62,000 bases of DNA, from assembly GCA_009760855.2 (NCBI GenBank), contig WPIO01000002.1, positions 9,992,501-10,054,500 on the forward strand, given 5' to 3'. Positions 21,557 to 33,199 of the stretch are shown in pieces. A program made the translations under genes and the position numbers. This stretch comes from Cristatella mucedo (taxonomy: Eukaryota; Bryozoa; Phylactolaemata; Cristatellidae). The notes beneath the pieces are model-generated. The model did no database searches, was not told where the DNA came from, and saw nothing but the letters and a program-made list of their open reading frames with translations. How positions within the stretch are numbered: the stretch's first letter is position 1; each line of letters starts with the position of its first letter.

Positions 21557-24531
21557 ATTGAGGTCTAGACGAAATTTAGCAAGTGCAATTACCAATTAGG
21601 ACACGATTCTGCAGTTGCATTAGGTAAAACATTCTCAAATACCGCCAATGAGAGTCCTTGTATTTCAAATTTTAGATAATATGAATCTCGCATGGGAATT
21701 ATCTCCGAGGTCATTACTGCTACATTTTTAAGGTAACGTGCTGGAAGAGCTAATTTCAGCCTACGCTAGGTCACTTCATTGTGGCAGTAGTTATACTCAT
21801 AATTAGTCAGTAGGTTTCGTAGCCATTACCTTTGAAACGTTTTTCTGCCTTCCCGTCGGCTGAAATGAGTAATGTTCGCGGAAAAGAAGTTGGGCATATT
21901 AAGATGCCGGAAAACTAAAGAGATTTGGGCACGCGTGCCATTGTGTTTCATATGCATTTAAGTAACATCATAGACTGTTCTTGGTTGCCCCCTAACCGAG
22001 CATGGTCTCAAATTGACGACGGAGGAGAGCGGGTTTGTCGCCAATGATTGATGGGACAGAGTTAATCAAAACCAGTAGAATTTGGTTGGTGTTACCAAAT
22101 ATGGTTCTATATTGCCTGCTGAACGCCTTTGTTTCACCTGTACACGAAGCACTTTGTGCAGGCGCTGTGGTTTAATCTTCTCATAACCTTCTGTAAAATA
22201 ATTGATCTGCCGTTTGATCGATCGAGCTTCGTACAACGGTAACTTTCACAGTAAGCAGACTTTTGGTGGTTATCGCAACCTATCTGAGAGAGTTTAACTT
22301 AGCAAAACGCTAGAGCCAGTAAAAAGCACTGCGGAATTTTTTGGTAGGAGATTCAATTCTCAGATCAGGTAGTAGTACTATACAAAAGTCGTAGGTCATA
22401 AAAGTAGTTGCAAAAAAGGAAGACAGCGGCCATAGCCAACGTTACAAAAATAGAGTTTCATTTACATTTCATTATCCGTAACCAGCGATTTGGTTTTATC
22501 ATCATTCAACTTAAGAAGGTTCCTAGGCATCTATATGGGAGTGTTGTCTACAAAGGCTGCAAATGATTGATTGGAGTTGAAGGAACTCAAAGAGCTAGGG
22601 GCTGTAAGGGATCAAAGCAAAGGTGCAACTGATTGGTTTATGTGTAGCAGTGAAAGCTTTGATTGCACCAAGCAACAACATCGGCAGGAGAGACAATATG
22701 AACCGTGAAAGGAAAGTAGACTACTCGTTCTACTTTTTCTCGCGTACCCATTTTTGGTACTCAGCCAAGGGAAGCCATACTGGTGCTCCTTGCATTAGGC
22801 GGTGAAAGACTATTAGGCCGTTTCACAATTTTCTATGGGCGGAGTTGCAAAGACGGGCAGCTTAACGTACGTGGACCGATGTAACTGAGCTAGTACATTT
22901 TTATTTATTTCAAGGGTTCAAAAGTGATTTCATCATGAAATAAAGGTCAATTTTGAATTATAGAAGCTTGTCAACACAGTGCTAGCATGTTTAGAGCATG
23001 CCCTAATGTTAAGAGCAAGAATTCATAACGAAGTCGGAAGCGAGTAGGCGTAAAAATCTCAGAGACTGGGCTTCTGGCCTGAGATTACATGCACAGCTGA
23101 TTAATAGATCAAAAGGCAAGCTTTTATCTTTAAATCGGCATAATTTAACTCTTGCCTAACTGTATAGAGATATCACTTCTTTGCTCTTGCTGATCAAGCT
23201 AACTAATCAATAGACATATAAGCTTAGATTTTCGGAATGCTTGGGAGCAGTCAAGCATATGCACAGTAAAGCGATGCTTGTCAAACTTCGAAGCCATTAA
23301 AGCCCATATATTTAACATATGAATTCTGGAAAGATCACATGCCATTAGAACCGAATCGATTTTAGGCAACGACATCCGACTAGTGCTCTCGTTATCTTCC
23401 CCAAAAGGTATGCCTAAGCAGTTTCACCAGTCACACCACAACTTTATCTAAAGGAGAAGGGCTGCTAGTGTCTGGCTTCTAACTAGATCTAGTTGCCACT
23501 TTGAATCGCCCTCATATCCGGTGATTGACTAAGTGGTTCCTGGAGATGAATCGCATCTCGAAGTAAGCCGACCAATCACAAGGCACCTCCCACGTGAATG
23601 TAAGGCAATAGGTTCTGTTGACTAAGCTTAATCATTTCGTACCAGCATTCTCGTTATATTACTGCATAGGGTAAGCTGTGCTTCGGGCCTGTATTTAACT
23701 AGTAAGAATGGCACGTAAGGTATCTATAAAGTAATGAATCAGAACCCTATTAAGTAAAGAATATATTCAAAAATGTTAATTACAGCAATATTATTAATAC
23801 ACCAGCGTTCACAGCCTGTGGACTCACTCTACTGGTTCAAAGTAGAGTATCAGTTAGTGACAGTTAGTCACTTTCGGTTTTAGCTGTCACTATCTGGCCG
23901 CTTGACCTGGAGAGTACTAGTAGGCAATCTCGACTTAGTTATTCAAGAGTTTCGTTGAAGCCTCTACAAAGTAAATTTTTTCTGGGTTTTTGTTTAAGTG
24001 TGCTACATGTAAACGGCTATCACGTGGTTAGATGTAAAAGGTTGTCTAAGCTCTATCATGTCACAGCTAAGAAAGGGCACAGCCTTATAATGTAAACATG
24101 GTTTGTCGTAACTGGCATGTTGCTAAATGAAAGATTTAGCTTCGAACCAATAATTTTAATTGCAATCACTTTTACCTTCTCTGTTATAATGTTCTTAGCT
24201 AAAGATGGTATTTATTCAGCAACTCAAGGCTTTCAAAGCCGCTGATGCAGTTTCATGAGGTGGTGGTGTTGTACCAAGTGTAAATAGCACGTCGCTCTAT
24301 TAGCTAGAATCGTCAACCTACGGCCAGGGTATTTCAAGTATTATCACACCAGAAAATAATTAACTCAACCGGCATTACTTAACCCCGAGCTACGGTAAGG
24401 AGTATGTTTGATAACTACAGATGAGTAGCTATTACATCCTTCGAACGCAAGCTTCAATTTAAGGTCAGAGCAGTGAGCCACTTCCTCAGCAACTTCGAGT
24501 GCTTTTCACAGAAATCAAACTGAGCAGAGGG

Positions 24532-24676
24532 ATACGACCTCGGCCCCGAGGTCATGGGATCGATTCCGGCAGTGGGCGATCCTTTATCGCTGCTGCAAGC
24601 GGTGGTGATAACCGTAAAGGCCCCGCTGTTGCTATACAAAAAGAGGCTGCTTAATCGGCTAGGATTTATTTATTTA
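24532..24676 (+). mobile_element. SINE-A copy 4, 5' truncated
   Basis: The copy begins within the head (cgacctcggccccgaggtca), so the A box is gone. The B-box region, body and CAAAAAGAGGCTG tail motif remain. It lies at the deletion junction of array unit 2. Confidence 0.8.
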
Positions 24677-24778
24677 TTGCCTAACTAATAGCTATCAGTG
24701 GTGGAATCAATTACCTGCAAGTATTTGAGCTACATATACATCGCTGTGGCATCAATGCTTAACTGAAAAACATATGAA

Positions 24779-24831
24779 ATGCCTCACTTACAGATCACGT
24801 CGTTTGCAGTCCTGCTCGTGGCCTATTCATT
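24779..24831 (+). pseudogene. Cysteine-rich peptide pseudogene, copy 2 (signal-peptide exon only)
   Basis: An ATG at 24,779 opens a well preserved signal-peptide segment (QITSFAVLLVAYSF), close to the intact gene. Immediately after it, antisense LINE sequence replaces the propeptide, intron and exon 2. The frame continues into the LINE for a total of 57 codons before TGA. The ancestral TATA box is degraded. Loss of the mature domain makes this a pseudogene. Confidence 0.8.
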
Positions 24832-24834
24832 TAC

Positions 24835-25690
24835 AAGAATAAGAACCATACACTTGCTAGAGAGCATTTCGAGAACTCAATCTCTTTCTATGCACTCTAA
24901 ATTTGCTGCAAAGGAAACGCTATCGAATGGTGAGCGAAAATATCATGTATGATAACCAACATTAATAACGTGGTTAGGGTGATATGCTCAGATTTACCAT
25001 GTAAGTGTGGTTTGTGGCAGCATGCAAAAGCTGAGCACACACAACACAAATCACGGACCGCCACGATCATCTAAATGCTGTCGTACATAGGTGTTTTCTA
25101 ATTTCTTTTTAAATGTGGTCAAGCCAGGGTATGTCATGACAAAAGTCGGGAGTAAGTTCCTGGCTTTGGAAGCTTTCAAAATAAATGCTTGGTCTCCAAA
25201 GGATTTTAGGTTTTTACAAGGAATTCTTAAGCCGTTAGATTCTGGAAAGCGCGTGGTACGATGCTTGGCATTGTGGGGGAGTAGATCTGAGAGATAGGCT
25301 AGAGCCAAAGAATGAAGTTAACTAAAGGTAAGCGACACAACCTTGAAGTCGATCCGTTGCTTGACTGTTAGCCAGTGCAGATCGGCAGGAAGTGGTGTGA
25401 TGTGGCAACTGCATGGCTCACGACAGATTAGCCTAGCTGCAGAGTTTGAACCAGCTATAAGTACCTGATTGCACAAGCTGGCAGGCCAGCAAGCAGAGAG
25501 TTACAGAAGTGAAGACGGGATGTCAGAATTTGACGGACCAACTAAGATGTTACACCATCATATATATCTAAACAGTATACATATCTAAACAAGCCCGAAT
25601 TTTAGAAATTTTATGTAGCCAAAAGCACGCAGGCTCAATTGTGAAGCTTATGTGGACGTCTGACGAAAGATCACTTTGAGACTGAGAGAC
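24835..25690 (-). mobile_element. LINE family A copy, antisense, inserted into peptide copy 2
   Basis: From 24,868 the reverse complement of the family A 3' end is readable (agaactcaatctcttt, then tttgctgcaaagg), followed by the antisense C-terminal coding region. The latter includes GDQAF-like and NGLRIPCKNLKSFG segments in the minus-strand frame 25,051-25,308. It ends near 25,690, where sequence of the peptide-gene downstream block resumes. The insertion, or an associated deletion, removed the rest of the peptide gene. Confidence 0.8.
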
Positions 25691-25839
25691 AAATATACGA
25701 AAATGCAGAGATCGGAGGTGAGCGAGGGACAAAGATCGAAAGAGCCAGCTGGAAAAAGTCATTTTGTGAATGACAACTAGAAATAAAGATAGATTGAGAG
25801 ACAAAGACACAGAATAGTGAATAGACACGGATACAGGAT

Positions 25840-27250
25840 AATAATAATAATCATAATAATAATAATACTGCACTTGATAAAGCACCCCCAGAGAACTCAA
25901 TCTCTTTCTGGGCGCTTTACATTTGCTGCAAAGGGAAACGCTATTGACTGGTAAATCATATTATGCTTGATAAACAACACGAATACCATGGTTAGGGGTG
26001 ACAAGCATAGGGTCAGCATGCAAGTGTTGTCAGTGGCAGCATGCACAGTGTCAGAAGGCATAAGCACATAAAGGACGAATCACAGGGACCCACTAAATTA
26101 TGTCCTAAGCAGGTATGCTCTTAAGTTCTTTTTAAATGTGCTCGCTGTGATGGTAACATGATGAACTGTCATGCTCACTGAATCAGTGAGAGTAGCTAGG
26201 CTGCAGGTAGAGTCTGAATGCAGATCAAGCAGATGTGCACCTCTAACAGATTTGAAAAACTTGTCCATGTCAGTGTTTTGTGAGTTACGTCGCTTGACAA
26301 GTTTGACATTACCCTGTATGTACAAGGGAGCAGGAACATCAAACGAGACCGAACAACGATCTGAGTGGGTCAGTGGGCGCACCACAAGGTCAGTGGGGAA
26401 GACATCCTTAGTGATCACGACATCTACAATATGGTCATGCGACGTCGGCAGTATGAATAACGTGTTGGTCCGATCGAAATTATTTAGGCAATCAAGAAAT
26501 GAGCTGACCTGGCTATTGCTAGGGCTGTCCAATTGAATACTGAAGTCTTCATCAATCACTAGTGGCCGAGTCACAAACAAATATTTTAGGGAGGAACTCT
26601 GAAAAGTCCTCAATAAACAAGTTTAGACAGCCGGGAGGTTGGTATATCATTACAGTGAGAGGCATTGTCTTTTCTAAGGATCCCATTGCAGCTGATTCAC
26701 ACGATGGTCTATACTAAACACTGCTTATTCTATAGCCAAACGATAAACGAACCACAAATGCAACCCGCCACCATCCTTCTCAAAATGCATGAACTGATCT
26801 AATGAGAACCCGGAGGCGGCGGTTTCAGAGGCATAGCTACTCGAATAAATCGCCTTCCATTTTTTTGAGGGAGAAATGCATCTTAGTTTCATCGGAACAC
26901 CTAGTGGTGGATTAATAACAGTTCAGTTTATAGTGAGCAAAAATTGAGTAGGCGGTATTTAAGATGCCTCACATACAACTGTGGTTACCGATGAAGTGGC
27001 TTTCACTCACGTCGGCATTTATCCGACCTGCCATATGCCGGTCCTTCAAATTTGAATTGGACCTTAGTAACGGCCTTGGGTTGATTTTTCACAACACGCT
27101 GAGGTACGGCAGGTGAGCTACTACCGAAACGAGCACTATTCGGCGCTTTAAACTTACTAGTCATGGGTTTAATAGCCGAGGGGTTGATAGGGCGAACACG
27201 GGATCCAGGAAGATTGTCACTGACTAGCCGAAGATGGCCAGCTGGTTAGT
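25840..27250 (-). mobile_element. LINE family A-like chimeric copy: ORF1-like and endonuclease joined to 3' UTR, RT absent
   Basis: The (aat)n tail (25,842-25,867) and antisense 3' UTR extend to about 26,140. They join directly to minus-strand coding for an APE-type endonuclease (about 26,890-26,150). Recognisable parts are a GGG plus VVRLSFGYR segment, MIYQPPG, a degraded GDFN block (DEDFSIQLD) and LTHSDRCSV where the catalytic SDH motif is expected, so the histidine is changed. Further 5' on that strand (about 27,245-27,010) is an open, Pro/Ser/Lys-rich stretch that may be ORF1. The whole reverse transcriptase is missing. It is inactive. Confidence 0.7.
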
Positions 27251-27259
27251 ATTGAGTAA

Positions 27260-27585
27260 TGGCGACATCACACCTTATGCAAAGCATGTCCCTTAATATG
27301 TGGCATAGTCGAGGACAGCTCATATATAGTCACATCAAGGACAGCAGCCGAATTCGTGAAGGTATCGTGGAGAAACAGGTAAAGGTTCACACCACCCTAA
27401 GGGTCGGCCGAGGCCGCTCTCTAGTGCAGGGAGATATGGCCAACAATTCGCATGGACATCTCATGTGCAGGCTGCCAAGTACTTAACTTGGAAAAGGAAA
27501 AAGACAAGCGGGAGCACAGGAACGATGTGTGTGAACGTTTCGTCGAATTTCATTGCCTTCAGCACTACATCTCTGCGATCACTGT
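27260..27585. other. No recognised gene
   Basis: A 75-codon frame at 27,259-27,486 (+) shows no known motif, and nothing else can be assigned. Confidence 0.25.
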
Positions 27586-28024
27586 GAAGGTTTAGACTGA
27601 GTCAATTAAATTCAGTGCACCTGATTACCAGGCGATATTGGGAATTTTTGGAAATATCTTGGCACAAATACATGCATGCAACACTGCATAAAAATCTAGT
27701 GGATGAACTGGTTTAAAGAATACCTCAATCTTTGATCGCGTGCTACACATTACAAGCTGCAAGCTTACCTTAGCCTAATAGATGACGCTTGTCCTTAAAC
27801 AGAACTGGAACTTGTGTGCTATAGTTACAGTTTTGATAAAGAGTTAGGTAAGTTGAAGAAGACGCATGGGTACGCTTTCCCCAGTAACTGCCTCATACCT
27901 GTTTGTTTTTCAGTTACCTTACAACTGCCACTCGGGTGGGTGGTTGCACATCACCTTGGGCTGAGGACACATTAATGGCGCATTACATCGGTCTTGCCAG
28001 TGTTGCCAATCTTATCATTTCCGT

Positions 28025-28218
28025 GGAATAATATAATACTAATAACAATGCACTTGATACAGCGCCCTCAGAGAACTCAATCTGCAAAGGGAAATGCAAT
28101 AGAATGGTGAGTAATATCATGCTTGATAAACAAACAACAAACAAAAAGAATAACATGGTTAGGGGTGACATGCACAGGGTCAGCATGCAAATGTGGTTAG
28201 TGGCAGCATGCACAGTAT
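28025..28218 (-). mobile_element. LINE family A 3' end, antisense, short
   Basis: It contains the antisense terminal hairpin region (agcgccctcagagaactcaa) with a small deletion, then ggttaggggtgacatgcac and gtggttagtggcagcatgca landmarks. It has about 190 bp of 3' UTR only. Confidence 0.8.
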
Positions 28219-28514
28219 CCAGGCTGTCGAAATGATTTGAAATAGGCTTTTCATTTCCTTTGACTGAGAGAATAATTTTTTATAAAAGATCAGTCGAGGC
28301 TGTCAGGAATGGATTCAACGTACAACACCTACTAGAGAAGTAGTGGAGGTCCTGCAGGACTAAATTGATTGAACTAGTCTAGTAATCGGAATTTTACCAA
28401 AGTTAACCGACTTTGTAGTCATTCATAAATTGCCTGCAAAAACTTAGAGAACAAATTGCCAGCTTACCAAAAGGACGTTTTAACTAGGATCGCACCTCCA
28501 AACAAACTGGATGA

Positions 28515-28690
28515 GCCGTGATGGTACATTACGTAAGGTGGCTGCTTCACAAGACTGAGGGACCGAGGTCGTTGGTTGGAATTCTGGGATGGGCAACCTT
28601 TTCTTTCTGCAGCAATTGGCAAATATAGCCGTAAAGATGTTTTGCCACTATACAAGAGTAGCTGTTGATTCAGCTAGAAGTCTTTTTACG
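28515..28690 (+). mobile_element. SINE-A copy 5, degenerate
   Basis: The head (gccgtgatggtacattacg), a weakened B box (GGTTGGAATTC) and the ACAAGAGTAGCTGTTGATTC tail motif are recognisable. It is the most diverged of the seven SINE-A copies. Confidence 0.75.
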
Positions 28691-29344
28691 ATTGCAGCAA
28701 AAACCCTAATGTCTTAGTTAATAATTAAACACAAGTGACTGCACACTACCAGTGCTTACTCTTCTTCATCGGCGGGAAACAAATTGTATGGCTAACCCGA
28801 CCAGAAGTTCAGAGATAATTAAGACTTCGTCCTGAACCTTCAGCTAAAGGTTGTGCAGTATGAGCTGCAGCCGCCGAATGTCTACTGTACGTTTGATACC
28901 ATTGACTGCGTGTATACGGCGATCTAGTTGCAGTTGAGTGGATTAGCAACACCTTTGCCAAAGACACCCAGCCTTTGGTTGAAACAGCAATGCTCTCCCT
29001 AACATAACAGACCTGCAGATTGAAATATGCAGCGTTAGGCCAATGAAATACTCAAAATAAGATAACTAAAGTATTCCTTCTTCTTTACGGTCGGTGTCCA
29101 TTCCTGATACTCGACGAAAGATAGCCATTTTGACTTATTTTGCAGGAGGCATTGCAGGACATTGAAGTTCTTCAATTTTTCAGTCAGGGTTGCGATAATG
29201 GTCTGCAAATCAGGGTCGTCCAAGGTGCCGGAGCAGGAAGTTGACCTTGTATAATCGCCTGGCCGAATTCGACAGATCCGATATTTTTCTAGCCTACGGC
29301 CCCAAGATCTGAGCACAGCGTTATATTCCTAAGTTACCTTCATT

Positions 29345-29842
29345 ATACGATCACTTCAGCTCCACAGTCAAGTCTGCATACTTTCAGCTACATAACATTG
29401 CTAAAATTTGGGCTTGTTTAGATAATGATGAAACATCTAAGTTGATCCGTGAAATGCTGAGATCCCATCTTCGCTTCTGTAATTTTCTGCTTGCTGACTC
29501 GACAGCTTGTGCAATCAGGCACTTATAGCTGGTTCAAACCCTGCAGCTATACAAGTCTGTCGTGAGCCTCGCAGTTGCCACATCACACTACTTCTTGCCG
29601 ATCTGCACTGGCTCCCAGTCAAGCAACGGATCGACTTCAAGGTTTTGTCGCTCACTTTTATGTCACTTCATTCTTCGTCTCTAGCCTAGATCTCAGATCT
29701 ACTCTCCCAACCAGACCAGGCATCGTAGTGCCCGCTTTTTGGAATCTAACAGTTTGAAAATACCTCGTACAAACCTGAAATTCTTTGCAGACCGTGCATT
29801 TAGTTTGTAGGCTCCTTAAGCCGGGAACTCACACCCGACTTT
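29345..29842 (+). mobile_element. LINE family A fragment lacking its 3' end
   Basis: Coding remnants run from FQLHNIAKI-like through [15 protein letters not shown] to NLKFFADRAF, with frame breaks. The element stops abruptly at about 29,842, without the 3' UTR, exactly where the remnant of peptide exon 1 begins. A later deletion probably removed the LINE end together with the signal-peptide part of the exon. Confidence 0.75.
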
Positions 29843-29852
29843 CGTTACAGCA

Positions 29853-30233
29853 AACCTCATTCGCGAATGAAACAGGAGACAAAGTCGAGGATGGAAGCAC
29901 AGTTGGATGAATGGGAGCTCAAGGGAAAAGAGATCATCGTGTAAAGAGTATTATCTCTGCCGGTGCTAATTATGTCGTTCGTGCGAACGAGGTAGTTGTT
30001 CAGTGCTAGGGGTATCATTTTCAAATTTGCAATACATTTATCAATGTGACGGTCGCCTTGTCGTTGGTTGTAAGGGTACACGTGCTCAGATTACGCTTGT
30101 GTTTTTTCGTTGCAGTTTTTAAATCACGTGTTGGTGGCTGAGAAATTGTCCACCCTTTGGTTGGCAGTGCAACTACCCAAAGAAGTTGACCTTTAAGTAC
30201 TTTTGTCCATGTCGCTGGGCATGCTGCATTTAA
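29853..30233 (+). pseudogene. Cysteine-rich peptide pseudogene, copy 3
   Basis: Exon 1 survives only from the end of the signal peptide through the acidic propeptide (about 29,853-29,938, with a gatgaa-type repeat as in the intact copy and a donor at 29,939). The signal sequence, start codon and promoter are gone. Exon 2 (30,116-30,233) keeps a good acceptor (tttcgttgcag). It has lost early cysteines, carries an early TGA and a net frameshift, yet its last 30 bases still spell the final cysteine cluster and the TAA. It is dead. Confidence 0.8.
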
Positions 30234-32675
30234 CCAATTGCTTCTATGCTGAAGTCAGGAATGTAAGTTCAACTATAGCCCCAATTTCTATGCAAAATTT
30301 TAACATTTTCTGACCACAAATCATAAATAGGAGCCCCGAATTAAGTTTGAAGTGTGTGGTTTCGTTTATGCACACCCCAGCGTATGACAGAGCTGGGCCT
30401 AAACGTTTATATCTGCCAGTACTAGGCTGGAGGACCCTCAGACCACCGACTAGCCTATCGGAGAGCAGCTAGGCCTTAGCAACAACGCTAAAGAATCAGA
30501 GCGCAGCGTTTCGGTACAGTAGAAGACAGAAGCAGACGAACGTCTGCAGGAGGGCAGTGATGCTTCCGCCGGCTTGGTGCATGGCCGAATACACTGGTGG
30601 TGTTGCTCATCGGCTGGTGTTTTGTGCAGTTTGTGACGGAAATCAAACTACAAAGTGTACGTATTTTTATTACAGTGACTCTTAGCATGTGAAGTGATCT
30701 ATGATCAAAGGAGCCATTAATCTATGATGAACCTATTCAGTAGCCAATGGTGACCTAAAATTTAAATATTGAAATCTAATATAGCGACAGAAACATGGTG
30801 ATACAATCATACGGAGTTCCAGCGACATTAGTAACATTATATGCAGACAAGGAAAGATGAAGATACAGAGAGACGAAAAAGCTGAGATCGGAGGATACTG
30901 ATAGACAAAGATACAGAAAGTCGGCAAACAAGAGTGATAAAGTGACAGGCCGCTAGAAATGAAGATGAATGGAGAGACAAAGGCAAATAATTTCTAATAG
31001 ACAGACGCGGACATACGTGGAAACTTGCGGCAAAAAAATTGACTGAATTTTAAACGTAGTCTTCTCAGATCATTTTCAAATAATTCCAGTTTGAAAACTA
31101 AGGCATCAACAACTTTATCGCACTGAATATGCTCTGCATGTTTACCAATTTCGGAAAATTCTGGTTAATGTAATATCGGGAACAACAGAGCTACCTAGCC
31201 TGAAGCCAGTCATTGATGTCCCACACTGTCACCAGTGGATTCATTACTCTCCTGATACGTGAGAAAGAGTAGTAATGGCAAAATTTATTCGTAAACTCCT
31301 GGTTGTTAGAGAGAGGTAACTTGGCACACACTTTACATTCAGTTTTAGTAAACGGTACAGCAATATTCTGGGCTCAAATTTTGAACTTGTGTAAGGATAT
31401 TTACGTTGCTCCTTATTCACTACAGTTTTTCTTTGGATTTAGGATTGGTGGAAGGCTGCATTTTAATTCTGTAAAAATCGGATTAAGATCTCGCCTCGAA
31501 TAACCCTGGAAAGAAGAAATTGACGCCGATCAAGTGTTCAGATCTGTTGCCTTGCTATAGGACGAAAAGCGAAAGAACGTTTGTGCTTCTGAAATTCCAT
31601 TAGTTGATCTTTAGCTGCAATTAATAATTTTGCATCCGGCATCAACTGTATATAATTAATTTCCCGAATCAATTTTAGGTAATGTAATTAGGTGAAGGAT
31701 GTGCTTGGAAGTAAACTTACATCAAAGAAGGACTCGCGAAGAGCTGCCTCTAAGCAGATAGCAAGCAGTTTAAAGTCGCAGCTGTTTGTACTGCACAGAT
31801 ATTCCAATTTGCTTATTACAGTCATGATAAATTACATGCCAATACAGCAATCGTGGACTAGGACCAATAAACTCTTGTCGTGCAGCTTTTCAAGAGAAAC
31901 TTATGTCTTTGTCATTATATGTGCAACTTAATGTTGTGTTACCTTTATTGTTATGCTTAATCACAGTAACGATAATTTGTAATAGATCTATACCATTCCC
32001 AGTATCTGTAAAATAAAAATACCAATAATAATAACAGGTCTAGACGTACCATGCACGGCGCCTAAATACAAATATGGTCAGGAGTAATGTTCTCTTATTC
32101 AGCAAGTATATTTCAGCTTCATAACACGGTGAACAGTTACTCGAACTATGGAAGTGCTACGAGACAATAGGTCAATAGGTCAATTTTACACCAGAGGTGG
32201 CTGAAATGCTAGTTGGGATTGAATGTCAGACTTTTTGATTCATCGCGAGTTGTAGTGCCCTTATAACAAGATTTTACCAACTGCTAAAACTAAGCAAAGG
32301 GGTTTTAATAAGTTTATCAGTAATTCGGAAGCTTAGGTTATTTGGGGAATAGTTGTGATGGGCAGGATGAAACTGATAAATGAGCATTGTAAAAGAACAT
32401 CGAAAATTGAGGTTAAAGTAGTGCTTCATTGGAAAGCATTTTAGGTGAGATGAAAGTTTCGTGTATGTAGCTCCTGCTAAGGTTATGGCGAAAACCTGGC
32501 TGTTGAGTTACGCAAAATCTGAACTTGTCTGCTGGCCTAGGCTGGAAGAAGAGCAAAGTGGGATTTCTTGAGGTCAAGACGAAATATTACAATTTGTTTA
32601 CTAATTATTTAGTTATGCAGTAACATCTTGCAAACACGGAAACAGTATTTTTATTATTACGTAACTGCATATCGG

Positions 32676-32684
32676 GGGGGGGGA
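32676..32684. repeat. Poly-G run
   Basis: Nine consecutive G residues lie in AT-rich context. The only note is that such runs are prone to length error in sequencing. Confidence 0.6.
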
Positions 32685-33199
32685 TACTGAGGAGCTGGTA
32701 AAGGTTCCCTGTGTACTGGAAAGCTATACTTTGCTACTATTCAAAAAGAAAAATACAGGCATTGCCAGTTTCCACGTTGAGCTAGCTACATTCACAATTG
32801 CGGTCCAGTGAGACATAATTAATCTGTAGGTTCCACTGCACATGTCTTTCAAAATTTTTGGTGCTTGCAAAGAGCTGTAATTAAGACTATAAGCTGAAAG
32901 GAAATATAAAAATATAAGGTTCCGGAAAAAAGGGATCCAGGCACACGTGCCTTCGTCATTTCCAAATATACAGCAAACGTCTTAGATTATACTAACTTAT
33001 GGCCATTACTAGCACATTTCGTTCATTGTTTGAAAAGATTTTCCTATAGGAGAGCATCTAGATGACTCGTGCAGTAGTAGTTCACCAAAAGATCATGGCC
33101 TGTTTTTATCGAAGCTGAGGAGTCTTTCCTTTAGACAACACCTAAGTTAGACTAATTACCACCTACTATGGTGCTTGAAGATAGATCGAACTCATATAC

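Larger units (their letters stand above)
17690..22900 (+). repeat. Tandem-array module, unit 1
   Basis: This is the first clear occurrence of the module that recurs to the window end. The block at 17,900-18,800 (including caaatcagttcagtg at about 18,290) recurs at 27.6, 36.2, 42.1 and 51.4 kb. The peptide-gene block follows at 19.2-19.8 kb. The downstream block at 20.0-22.3 kb recurs at 31.1, 44.1 and 55.2 kb. Copies are all in the same orientation and substantially diverged, implying old direct duplications. Confidence 0.65.
23000..25840 (+). repeat. Tandem-array module, unit 2 (deleted and LINE-interrupted)
   Basis: The block at 23.27-23.62 kb (with a catgccattagaaccgaatc landmark) aligns by eye with 38.75-39.12, 48.94-49.2 and 61.44-61.77 kb. 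Sequence at 23.65-24.3 kb matches 40.67-41.3 and 49.97-50.7 kb. The segment corresponding to 41.4-42.8 kb of unit 5 is missing, with a SINE at the junction. The peptide exon 1 follows at 24.78 kb and a short downstream block at 25.69-25.84 kb. Confidence 0.6.
27590..33180 (+). repeat. Tandem-array module, unit 3
   Basis: The block at 27.59-27.9 kb (acctcaatctttgatc landmark) matches 36.28 kb in unit 4. A degraded peptide gene lies at 29.85-30.23 kb. The 30.8-33.17 kb block matches 43.7-47 and 54.5-57.2 kb, ending in a shared segment about the receding cctgtttt...atcga and gaactcat. LINE and SINE insertions at 28.0, 28.5 and 29.3 kb interrupt it. Confidence 0.6.
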
